The notes under the pieces: generated by a model | Database searches by the model: none | What the model saw: the letters and a program-made list of their open reading frames with translations, nothing else | Told to the model about the DNA's origin: nothing | Shown: one piece after another, positions 52,983 to 61,187 of the stretch | Numbering within the stretch: the stretch's first letter is position 1 | Layout: the number at the start of each line of letters is the position of its first letter | Translations under genes and position numbers: made by a program | Assembly: GCA_000317655.1 (NCBI GenBank) | Contig: CP003940.1 | Span: 1,488,001-1,552,000 of the forward strand | DNA from: Cyanobacterium stanieri PCC 7202 | GTDB taxonomy: Bacteria; Cyanobacteriota; Cyanobacteriia; Cyanobacteriales; Cyanobacteriaceae | DNA length: 64,000 nucleotides | Direction of reading: 5' to 3'

Positions 52983-55900
52983 TTAATCTAATGGTTTGTT
53001 GTTACTTATTTTGGTAAGGGCTTCGGCAAGGATTTGGATGCGTAGGGGCTTGGAAATATAGTCATTCATTCCTGCATCAAGGCAAATTTGACTGTCACCA
53101 TCTAGGGCATTGGCGGTAAGGGCGATAACATAGGGTTGGAATTTATCTTTTCGAGAGCGTATCATTTTCGTGGCTGTTAGCCCATCCATTTGGGGCATTT
53201 GTACATCCATGAGGATGACATCGTAGGAGGTATTTTCTATTTTTTCCAAGACTTCGGCTCCATTTTTGGCGACATCGGCTTGATAGCCTAATTTTTTGAG
53301 GGTAAGTAGGGCTACTTTTTGGTTAACGAGATTGTCTTCTGCGAGGAGAATTTTTAGATGGGGGGATGGTTTTGGATAGTGGTTTGTTTCGTTATGGTTA
53401 TTGTCTGAGTTATTTTGGTTGAGGGGGATTTCGACAAAAATAGTAAAGTAAAAGGTGGAGCCATGAAATTGACGAATATGGGGATTAGGTTGCCATGGTG
53501 AGGGAGGATTACCTGAGACTTTTCCACAACTTTCTACCCAAATGGTGCCTCCCATTAATTCTACAAGGGTTTTACTGATACTTAGACCTAATCCTGTGCC
53601 TCCATAACGGCGACTGATGGAGGAGTCGGCTTGGGTGAAGGGTTGAAAAAGTTGGTAAATACGATCGCCCTTAATACCAATTCCTGTATCCTTAATAGTA
53701 AAAAGTATTTCCTGATGACTACTGGTAATTTTAGTAGCACTTACCGATAAAGATACCTGCCCTTGGTCAGTAAATTTAATGGCATTACCGATTAAATTAA
53801 GCAAAATTTGCCGTAAACGGGAAGAATCACCGTAGATAAAAAGAGGTAAATCCACAGCCATATAATAAATAAAATCGATACCCTTATCCTGCACCTGTTG
53901 CTCAAATAACTTAGCAATGGATTCAACCACATTAGGTAAATTAAACAGTTGTTTTTCAATGGTTAAATTACCCGATTCAATTTTAGAAAAATCGAGAACA
54001 TCATTAATAATCGTCAACAAAGTCTCCCCACTATCTCGAATAGTATGGACAAAGTCCAATTGTTGCTCGGATAAAGGAGTATCTTCCAAAAGTTTGATCA
54101 TACCAATAACCCCATTCATGGGCGTACGAATTTCATGACTCATATTCGCCAGAAACTCACTCTTGGCTTGGGTGGCTTTTTCTGCCTTTTCCTTTGCCCG
54201 AGTCAGGGCTATTTCTGCTTTTTTACGGGGTGTAATATCAATTAAAAAGCCCTCCCATACAATATCCCCATTACCTTGGATTTCGGGGGCTGAAGCCGCT
54301 TCAAACCACTTATACTTGCCATCAGGTTGTTTGATGCGAAACTCACAATGAAAAGGAGTTAAAAAACGGGCTGAGTGGGCTGTTTTTTCCTTGATAGCAA
54401 TGAAATCCTCTCGGTGGACTCTTTCCCACAGAAATTTGCTAGATTTGATTACCTCCTCTGGTTCAATACCGCATATCTCTTTACTTTTTGGACTGACATA
54501 GGTAAACCTTTCCCTACCCGCAGAATTCATCACATACTGATAAATAACACCGGGGACATTTTCGCTAAGCCGACGAAATCTTGTTTCACTTTCTTGTAGT
54601 CTTTGCTCGGCTGTTTTACTATCACTTATATCCCTAATCAGCCCATCCCAAATTATATCTCCATTGGGCTGTTTTTCGGGGGTAGCTATGGCTTGAACCC
54701 ATTTGACGACATGATTTGATAAAACTATTCTATGCTCCGAATGGAAGGGTTTTAGGGTGGTAGCTGAGATGTTAACGTCTTTGATTAAGGCACTCAAATC
54801 ATCGGGATGTACCTTTTCCCATAGCATACGACTATCTTTAATTACCTCTTCTGGCTCAAGGTGATAAATTTCCCTTGATTTAGGACTAACATAGGTAAAT
54901 TGATCATGTCCTTGGGCATCAATGATATATTGATATACCATGCCCGGAATATTCTGAGTAAGGCGGCGAAATCTGGTGTTGCTTTCCCTGAGTGCCTTTT
55001 CGGTGTTTTTGCGATCGCTTATATCCAAGGAAATACCACATAAATGATTATAAACTCCCTCTTGGTTAGGGATTAAAAAGTTAGTTACTAAAATGGTTTT
55101 TAATTCATTGTTAACAAAAAAATCCTGTTCAAAAACCATTGGTTGTTTTGTTTCATATACAGTGCGATCGCACTTACGACATATTTTGGCCTCCGTTTCA
55201 CTAAAAAGCTCTTCATAAACCTTACCCACAATTTCATCAGGACTTTTACCTAAAGTATTAGCAAAACATTGATTAACAATCAACATACGTCCATCCAAAT
55301 CATTCACACATATTGACATGGGCGCATTATTTAAAATTGACTCCAACCTCTTTTGAGAAGCCTGTAATTCCAACTCTTTTTGCTTTAATTCCGTAATATC
55401 CCTACCCACAGACTGAATTTCGACTAAATTTCCTTCTACATCAAAAACACCCTGATTAATCCATTGTGTCCAACCATCTCCTCCATTTTCCCGATAGTTA
55501 TGCTTTTCGGTAATAAAAATAGGATTTTCTGGACTCAAATTAACAATTTGCTCCAAAGTTTCCCTCAACTCCTCGGGATTAGCAAAATCAGCCCAAGACT
55601 TACCCTCCATTTCCTCCAAAGTACAGCCCAAAGCCTTACACAGTGCAGGATTAGCATAAATAATCGTCGCATCAGCCCGAGACTGTAAAACAAAATCTGT
55701 TTGAGTCTGAACAACTTGTTCATACATTTTTTGATATTCGCTCAATGTTTTTTCTTGTTCCTCAAAAGAACTTTGCAACTCTTGAGCCATTTTCTGAAAA
55801 CAGGATGACAAAATATCAATTTCCCTAATCCGAGAGGATTTGTAATCAATGATTCCCCCTTGCCAGTCACCCTGGGCAATATCTTCACTTGATTGACTAA

Positions 55901-57050
55901 GGCGGCGGATAGGTGCGGTGATTCGACGTGCCATTATCCAACCGATTCCCGCAGATAGTACCAAACCAATTCCTGCAAAGAAAAGGGTACCCCGCAAATT
56001 TTTGCTAATTTCCTCCATAAATAGTGATTCAGGAAGAATGGTAATCACTAGCCAATCAATACCGATGCCATGGTGATAGGGGGTGACTTTTACCGAGGGT
56101 TTTTCGGTAATATTACCAAGACGCAAAAATTGTTCAGTGGTAATATTATCTAAATGCTGATATTCATTGATTAGTTCTCTGGTAACTTGAGAAACCAACT
56201 CATCTTGATGATTAACCGCCAAAATTCTTTGACCATTACTATCTACCACAGAATCAAAAAAACTGGGGTCATAATTAGCAACCATAGCCCCTTCCCTATC
56301 TACAATAAAGGTTATGCTGTTATCTTGGGGATTTAAACCACGAAGAAACTGATTTATTTGACTCAGTTGTAAATCGATGGATAATACTCCCAACAGATTA
56401 TCGTCTGCATCATACACAAGATTGGTATGGGAAATACTTAAAATCGGAGGCAGTGATGTTTCATCCCATAAATAAATAGGACTCCAAAGGGCGGTTTCTT
56501 GGTTAATGGTGGTTAGATACCAAGGCTTAAAGGTATTGGAGGAGTTTTCGTCGATCTCAGAAACAGTCAAAATGTTACCCTGATGATCCACATGGTAATA
56601 TCTTTTTTGATTGGGATTATTACTATCTATTCTCGCTATTTCCAAGTTACCTTTTTGATGATAGCTATATCCTACTCCTACATAGTTTCCCTCTAAGTCT
56701 GTAAAGTTGAGATAACCGAGATTAAACAAGCGAATTTGACGATAAAAATATCTATGTAAATCGGGTACGTCATTGGAGTTTATAATCCCTGTACGAAATG
56801 CCTCACTATTGATTTGGTTAACGTGTTCTGCTTGTCCTAGATAGTTATTTAAATATTCTAGGGTGCGATCGGTAGTTTCTATTAATAATTTATCGGCGAG
56901 ATTGTTAAGGGTATTTTGCCCTGTACGATAGGACAAATAACCAATTACTCCCACAGCGGTAATTATTTGTACTACGAACGGAACAATCAACACCCAACGT
57001 AATGTAAGACGGCAAAATCGTTTTTTAGGCTGTGGAGATTTAACAGACAT
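52983..57050 (-). CDS. Hybrid sensor histidine kinase (Cache-HAMP-PAS4-HisKA-HATPase-REC)
   Basis: A 1355-aa membrane sensor. TM1 at about 18-42, a periplasmic Cache-type sensor (about 45-350), TM2 at about 355-373, HAMP (about 374-428), four PAS domains (about 455-570, 575-695, 705-830, 835-960), HisKA with His972 in ANMSHEIRTPMNG, HATPase_c (DTGIGI, GGTGLGLSISK), and a C-terminal receiver with Asp1282 in VILMDVQMPQMDG. PAS3 and PAS4 look like a tandem duplication (each begins TRFRRL, then VYQY/IYQY, and ends near a WEKVH/WERVH motif). PAS2 has an unusual CRKC. Stimulus and output regulator are unknown. Confidence 0.93.
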   Translation of the reverse strand: MSVKSPQPKKRFCRLTLRWVLIVPFVVQIITAVGVIGYLSYRTGQNTLNNLADKLLIETTDRTLEYLNNYLGQAEHVNQINSEAFRTGIINSNDVPDLHRYFYRQIRLFNLGYLNFTDLEGNYVGVGYSYHQKGNLEIARIDSNNPNQKRYYHVDHQGNILTVSEIDENSSNTFKPWYLTTINQETALWSPIYLWDETSLPPILSISHTNLVYDADDNLLGVLSIDLQLSQINQFLRGLNPQDNSITFIVDREGAMVANYDPSFFDSVVDSNGQRILAVNHQDELVSQVTRELINEYQHLDNITTEQFLRLGNITEKPSVKVTPYHHGIGIDWLVITILPESLFMEEISKNLRGTLFFAGIGLVLSAGIGWIMARRITAPIRRLSQSSEDIAQGDWQGGIIDYKSSRIREIDILSSCFQKMAQELQSSFEEQEKTLSEYQKMYEQVVQTQTDFVLQSRADATIIYANPALCKALGCTLEEMEGKSWADFANPEELRETLEQIVNLSPENPIFITEKHNYRENGGDGWTQWINQGVFDVEGNLVEIQSVGRDITELKQKELELQASQKRLESILNNAPMSICVNDLDGRMLIVNQCFANTLGKSPDEIVGKVYEELFSETEAKICRKCDRTVYETKQPMVFEQDFFVNNELKTILVTNFLIPNQEGVYNHLCGISLDISDRKNTEKALRESNTRFRRLTQNIPGMVYQYIIDAQGHDQFTYVSPKSREIYHLEPEEVIKDSRMLWEKVHPDDLSALIKDVNISATTLKPFHSEHRIVLSNHVVKWVQAIATPEKQPNGDIIWDGLIRDISDSKTAEQRLQESETRFRRLSENVPGVIYQYVMNSAGRERFTYVSPKSKEICGIEPEEVIKSSKFLWERVHREDFIAIKEKTAHSARFLTPFHCEFRIKQPDGKYKWFEAASAPEIQGNGDIVWEGFLIDITPRKKAEIALTRAKEKAEKATQAKSEFLANMSHEIRTPMNGVIGMIKLLEDTPLSEQQLDFVHTIRDSGETLLTIINDVLDFSKIESGNLTIEKQLFNLPNVVESIAKLFEQQVQDKGIDFIYYMAVDLPLFIYGDSSRLRQILLNLIGNAIKFTDQGQVSLSVSATKITSSHQEILFTIKDTGIGIKGDRIYQLFQPFTQADSSISRRYGGTGLGLSISKTLVELMGGTIWVESCGKVSGNPPSPWQPNPHIRQFHGSTFYFTIFVEIPLNQNNSDNNHNETNHYPKPSPHLKILLAEDNLVNQKVALLTLKKLGYQADVAKNGAEVLEKIENTSYDVILMDVQMPQMDGLTATKMIRSRKDKFQPYVIALTANALDGDSQICLDAGMNDYISKPLRIQILAEALTKISNNKPLD

Positions 57051-57139
57051 AGTCGCTTAGGATAGCTGGGAGAGATTTGATCAATTCAATATTGATGATT
57101 CCCCATAGTTCCGCTTAATTATTCTATTGTACTGATGTT

Positions 57140-58324
57140 TTACTCAAATTTAAGGAATAATGGAGTTAATATGGAATTGGAATATAAAAAACCTTCTGGA
57201 TCTGATAGTTTTAGGTGAGTTTCATCTGAAGATAAAATTACTAATTTCCTGTCTAGGTATGGTTTTAGGGTGTCGATAATTTGCGTAATGGTTTCTTGAC
57301 CAAATTGTTTTTTTATTGATACTAGATTGACCCCTTTTTTCAGTCTCAAGCCTAGCATCAGGGTATCTAACAATTCTTCGGTATGATTGGTAGTTTCCCA
57401 ATGGATTTTGCCTTGATTAGCTATTAATTGCTGGACAAATTCAAAATATTCTTTACGGGTGCGAGGACGACTAAATCTTTTTTTGTCGGTATAACTAGCG
57501 GCTCCCATACCGAAGCCGTAATAGGGTTGATTGTGCCAATATACGAGGTTATGACGACATTGGTAGCCTGATTGGGCATAGTTGGATATTTCGTAATGAT
57601 CATAGCCTTTTTCTGTGAGTATGGCACTGGCTAGGCGATACATTTGAGCGGTGGTTTCGTCTTCGGGTAGGGGTTTATCTCCCGCTTGATATTTTTTGCC
57701 GAATACGGTGCTAGATTCTAATACTAGATCATAACAGGATATATGTTTAGGTTGAAGGGCGATCGCCCTTAATAGGGAGTCTTGCCATTGGTTAATGGTT
57801 TGATGGGGTAGTCCCGAAATTAAATCCAAACTCCAGTTTTCTATGCCTACTTGATTGATATATTCTACCGATTTATAGATGTCTTTTTTAGAGTGCGATC
57901 GCCCACATTCTTGTAATAAAAAATCATCAAATGATTGCACCCCTAAACTAATACGATTTACCCCCAACTTTTGATAACTTTTTAACTGCTCCAGATTAAA
58001 AGTAGCGGGGTCAATTTCCATGGAAATTTCAATATTTTCTGCAAAAGAAAAGGTTTTTTCTAAAGTTACTAAAATCTTTTCTAATCCTTCTAAGGCTAGG
58101 AGAGAAGGAGTACCACCACCAAAAAATATAGTCTCTAAACCAGCAGAATTAACCTTAGTAGTAACCTCAATTTCTTGACACAAAAAACCAACATAATCCC
58201 TTTGCCAAAGAGTATATTCTCCCCTCGCATTGTTACCCAAAACAGTGATGGGAAAATCACAATAAAAACAACGACGACGACAAAAAGGAATGTGTATATA
58301 AGCAGAAGTAATGGACATGGGCAA
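57140..58324 (-). CDS. hemW: HemW-like radical SAM haem chaperone (formerly HemN-like)
   Basis: A 394-aa radical SAM protein. Cys15, Cys19 and Cys22 in HIPFCRRRCFYCDF bind the 4Fe-4S cluster, followed by IFFGGGTPSLL and VQSFDDFLLQECGRSH. The later CRHNLVYWHNQPYYGFGMGAASY block is the HemW type, whose members insert haem into respiratory enzymes, rather than oxygen-independent coproporphyrinogen oxidase HemN. The HemW C-terminal domain (EELLDTLMLGLRLKKGV) is present. Met1 and Met3 are both possible starts. It is the third of three minus-strand genes but spacing to the kinase gene (90 bp) does not argue for an operon. Confidence 0.88.
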   Translation of the reverse strand: MPMSITSAYIHIPFCRRRCFYCDFPITVLGNNARGEYTLWQRDYVGFLCQEIEVTTKVNSAGLETIFFGGGTPSLLALEGLEKILVTLEKTFSFAENIEISMEIDPATFNLEQLKSYQKLGVNRISLGVQSFDDFLLQECGRSHSKKDIYKSVEYINQVGIENWSLDLISGLPHQTINQWQDSLLRAIALQPKHISCYDLVLESSTVFGKKYQAGDKPLPEDETTAQMYRLASAILTEKGYDHYEISNYAQSGYQCRHNLVYWHNQPYYGFGMGAASYTDKKRFSRPRTRKEYFEFVQQLIANQGKIHWETTNHTEELLDTLMLGLRLKKGVNLVSIKKQFGQETITQIIDTLKPYLDRKLVILSSDETHLKLSDPEGFLYSNSILTPLFLKFE

Positions 58325-58466
58325 AATAATTGTAAAAATTTATTTTAATGGTGGGTCAAGAAGGAACTTTTTAGCAATTTGTCAATTCTGTTAAATAGCC
58401 CTTATCATAGGACAGAATCAAAATAACTCTTATATATTTGTCATCCTTACCTACCTAATTATTACA

Positions 58467-59294
58467 ATGATTTCATCTCAACTGTGGACAAAAAATATCA
58501 ATCTATTTTTACCCCTTCTTACTCTCTTGTTTTTTGGGGCTAATCATTATCAATCAGCCATGGCTCAACAAATTCCTGTGAGTGTCTCCCCCATGAATCA
58601 AACCCCCGATGATAATGATCCTTTCAACTTTATTTCTGATAACTCTATTCCTCCCTTACCCACAAAAACCCCCGCAACGGATACCATTACCGTAAATGGA
58701 GAAACTACCCCCAATAGATCTCCTGTACCAACCAACACCGCAGGGGTAGGATCTAGCCAAAGTTTACCATCTCCTCCCACGGTTTCCGAACCCTACCGAG
58801 CGCCTAGCGTTTCTCCCTATAATCAAACTCCCACCGCCACCACCACAACCCCCAATAATAATTCTGCCTCCAATAACAGTTCTGCGGTGCAAATTAACGT
58901 TAATAGCAATAATACCTCAACCACTACTCAATCCCCTTCTGTAGATAACTCTAATGTACCTATTCAAAGAAGAAGAAGTTTAAGGGAAATAATGGTTTTT
59001 GATCGCCCCAATCCTGCACCTACTACCAACAACAATCCTGCCCCCACAAACAATAACAGTAACATTGCCGCCGTTAATAATAGTAATAGTGGGGCATTTA
59101 GGGTATTTGTAAGGGCAAACAATGCCACGGAAGAAAGTAGGGTAAAGGAAATCTACCCCGAGGCTTTTCGCTCCAACTATCAGGGCAACACTGTTTGGCA
59201 AGTAGGGTTATTTAGCACTCGTCAAAATGCCGAACAAGCCGCCCAACCTCTACGAAATGCAGGTTTAACCCCCATCCTTACCCCCGTTAATTAG
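58467..59294 (+). CDS. Exported low-complexity protein with SPOR-like C-terminus
   Basis: A 275-aa protein. An N-terminal hydrophobic segment ending SAMAQQ (near residue 33) looks like a signal peptide, followed by about 150 residues rich in Asn, Pro, Thr and Ser. The last 65 residues read GAFRVFVRANNATEESRVKEIY...NTVWQVGLFSTRQNAEQAAQPLRNAGL, the pattern of a SPOR domain, which binds denuded peptidoglycan at division sites. Composition suggests a flexible periplasmic linker. The peptidoglycan role is inferred. It is divergent from hemW. Confidence 0.7.
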   Translation: MISSQLWTKNINLFLPLLTLLFFGANHYQSAMAQQIPVSVSPMNQTPDDNDPFNFISDNSIPPLPTKTPATDTITVNGETTPNRSPVPTNTAGVGSSQSLPSPPTVSEPYRAPSVSPYNQTPTATTTTPNNNSASNNSSAVQINVNSNNTSTTTQSPSVDNSNVPIQRRRSLREIMVFDRPNPAPTTNNNPAPTNNNSNIAAVNNSNSGAFRVFVRANNATEESRVKEIYPEAFRSNYQGNTVWQVGLFSTRQNAEQAAQPLRNAGLTPILTPVN

Positions 59295-59339
59295 CAGGGG
59301 TGATGGTGATTCATTCTAAAATTTTCTGGTTAGGGTGGG

Positions 59340-59366
59340 CAATAGGCAATGGGCAATAGGCAATAG
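59340..59366 (+). repeat. Heptamer repeats CAATAGG/CAATGGG
   Basis: Four units, caatagg-caatggg-caatagg-caatag, lie in the 213-bp spacer between the SPOR-like gene and the IscA-like gene. The rest of the spacer shows nothing else I can name. Confidence 0.8.
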
Positions 59367-59506
59367 TTTTCGATCATTTATGATTGTAAATTGATAGTCT
59401 AAACATTGTTAACTACTTCTTAATTCTAAAATTTCCAAAACGCTGTATTGCTTTTTTGCTAAAGATTTGAGCGTTTTTGCCTTCCTACTTTGAATCACCG
59501 ATGCCG

Positions 59507-59842
59507 TTAATTAGAGGCGAGGGAAAAAGAAATGCCACAATTACAATGATTTTCTGCTTGGGGGTTTTGATATTGGAAAGAACCCCCCATCAAATCTTCG
59601 GCATAATCAATCACTAAGTCTTGGACATAATTATAACTTTGCTCATCAACTACGATCGCAATTTCTTCATGGTGGTTAAAGGTGCGATCGCCCTCAGAAA
59701 TTTGTTCATCAAAACCAAGGTGGTACAAAAGATCTGCACAACCACCCTGATTTATGCGAATACGTAAAAATGACTGAGAAAGGGAATTAGATTTTTTCAG
59801 CCGAATAATTTCGGCAATGGCACTTTGAGTTAAATTAATCAT
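59507..59842 (-). CDS. A-type iron-sulfur carrier (IscA/SufA/HesB family)
   Basis: A 111-aa scaffold or carrier that delivers iron-sulfur clusters to apoproteins. The three conserved cysteines are present: Cys35 in NQGGCADLLYHL, and Cys100 and Cys102 in HCNCGISF. Note that Ala replaces the usual Ser/Gly after Cys35 (GGCSGF in typical members). Length is normal. It lies 9 bp downstream of the cupin gene, on the same strand, so one transcript is possible. SufA or IscA cannot be told apart by sequence alone. Confidence 0.85.
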   Translation of the reverse strand: MINLTQSAIAEIIRLKKSNSLSQSFLRIRINQGGCADLLYHLGFDEQISEGDRTFNHHEEIAIVVDEQSYNYVQDLVIDYAEDLMGGSFQYQNPQAENHCNCGISFSLASN

Positions 59843-59851
59843 TAAAATAAA

Positions 59852-60256
59852 CTATGTTCTGGCGTAATCATCTTGAAAACGAATAATATCATCTTCCCCC
59901 AAATATTCGCCATTTTGTACTTCAATTAAAACTAATTTAATCACCCCCGGATTTTCTAGGCGATGGGAAGTACATTGAGGAACATAAGTAGATTGATTCG
60001 CTCCCAAAATTTTCACCTCATCTCCACATTCTACCTTTGCAGTACCCGATACCACAATCCAATGTTCACTGCGATGATGGTGCATTTGTAAACTCAAGCG
60101 ATGACCGGGATTAACTTCAATACGTTTTATTTTATAACCCGGACCCTCTTCTAGGGTTGTAAACGAACCCCAAGGACGGCTTTCCGTTTCATGGGGATGA
60201 TTGGCAGTGGAAAACGAGATAATCGGGGTATCGGGTTGATGTCCAACTTTAACCAT
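59852..60256 (-). CDS. Cupin, mannose-6-phosphate isomerase type II-like
   Basis: A 134-aa single cupin domain matching the C-terminal part of bifunctional mannose-1-phosphate guanylyltransferase/phosphomannose isomerase. The metal-binding motif MHHHRSEHWIVVSGTAKVECGD at about residues 58-79 and STYVPQCTSHRLENPG at about 89-104 give the two cupin boxes; RPWGSFTTLEEGPGYKIKRIEV is the usual N-terminus of this subfamily. No nucleotidyltransferase domain is fused. The activity could be phosphomannose isomerase, supplying mannose for glycans, but stand-alone cupins of this type are not all characterised. Confidence 0.8.
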   Translation of the reverse strand: MVKVGHQPDTPIISFSTANHPHETESRPWGSFTTLEEGPGYKIKRIEVNPGHRLSLQMHHHRSEHWIVVSGTAKVECGDEVKILGANQSTYVPQCTSHRLENPGVIKLVLIEVQNGEYLGEDDIIRFQDDYART

Positions 60257-60320
60257 GATAATTTTTTACCTTATCGCTGTTTTGTATTTATCAACCATAG
60301 CACAGGGAAATTATAACGGG

Positions 60321-60346
60321 GAATAGGGAATGGGCAATAGGCAATA
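60321..60346 (+). repeat. Heptamer repeats, degenerate copy
   Basis: The run gaataggg-aatggg-caatagg-caatag lies in the 174-bp spacer between lexA and the cupin gene. No other feature was seen in that spacer. Confidence 0.75.
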
Positions 60347-60430
60347 GTGATAATATTTTGAAGTCTTAATTTCTAGTATCATTCAATTATATTTCATGAC
60401 ATGATCAGGTAATAATAAAGACTCATTACT

Positions 60431-61024
60431 TTAATATCCAAGGCGACAAACAGCCCACAAAGTTCCCTGAATTTCCACATCTTCAGGACGTACCCTGATG
60501 GGTTCGTATTTAGGATTAGAGGCTTTTAAAACCACTTCTTGGGGACTAAAATAAATTCTCTTTAAAGTGGTGCCATGTCCTTCTACCCTAGCGGCGACAA
60601 TTTCGCCCTCTTTTGCTTCCTTCTCAGACTTCATAATCACATAGTCTCCTTCGGTGATAAAGTCCTCTATCATGCTATCTCCCACCACCTTGAGGGCGAA
60701 ACAGTTGGGCTGATTAAACATGGCACTCACATCTAATTTTTCATTATCATCGGTGAATGGTTCTACTAATCCCCCTGCGGTGATAGTTCCTAAAATTGGT
60801 AAACCATCATGGGGTTTTAAAATTTTCATGGTTCTTGCCTGTCCTTCGATCCAGTCGATATAACCCTTAGCTTTTATTCTTTCGAGGCGACTTTGGACGG
60901 GGGCGGGTGATCGCAAATTCATCGCTTTCATCATCTCCCGAATCGAAGGAGAATATTTATTAACGTTAATATATTCTACTAACCAATCATATAATTCTTT
61001 TTGTGCAGGAGTTAAATTTTCCAT
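60431..61024 (-). CDS. lexA: LexA repressor
   Basis: SOS-type repressor that self-cleaves when RecA is activated. The 197-aa protein from ATG 61024 (an open frame to 61054 adds ten residues, but MENLTPAQKELYDWLVEY is the family start) has a winged-helix DNA-binding domain (about 1-65) and a peptidase domain. Cleavage-site Ala83-Gly84 in TITAGGLV, Ser117 in VGDSMIED and Lys155 in GTTLKRI are all present, so autoproteolysis is possible. A consensus LexA box lies upstream at 61075-61088. Cyanobacterial LexA proteins differ, and some lack these residues. It is divergent from cruA. Confidence 0.93.
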   Translation of the reverse strand: MENLTPAQKELYDWLVEYINVNKYSPSIREMMKAMNLRSPAPVQSRLERIKAKGYIDWIEGQARTMKILKPHDGLPILGTITAGGLVEPFTDDNEKLDVSAMFNQPNCFALKVVGDSMIEDFITEGDYVIMKSEKEAKEGEIVAARVEGHGTTLKRIYFSPQEVVLKASNPKYEPIRVRPEDVEIQGTLWAVCRLGY

Positions 61025-61074
61025 CTTCTTGAATTTGTTTACATTAGATGACATTTTTTATTTTAATGTATTTA

Positions 61075-61088
61075 AGAACACTCGTACT
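61075..61088 (-). promoter_or_regulatory. LexA box (putative SOS operator)
   Basis: On the minus strand AGTACGAGTGTTCT fits the cyanobacterial LexA consensus RGTACNNNDGTWCB at every position. It lies 51 bp upstream of the lexA start and in the divergent region with cruA. Binding is inferred from the match. Confidence 0.75.
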
Positions 61089-61187
61089 AAAAAAACACCC
61101 TCTAAAACTGGGACAATTTACTTCTTACTCAACAATCAGCAATAATAGATAGTAAATATAAAAAATACCATAGAAAATTTTAGTCCA

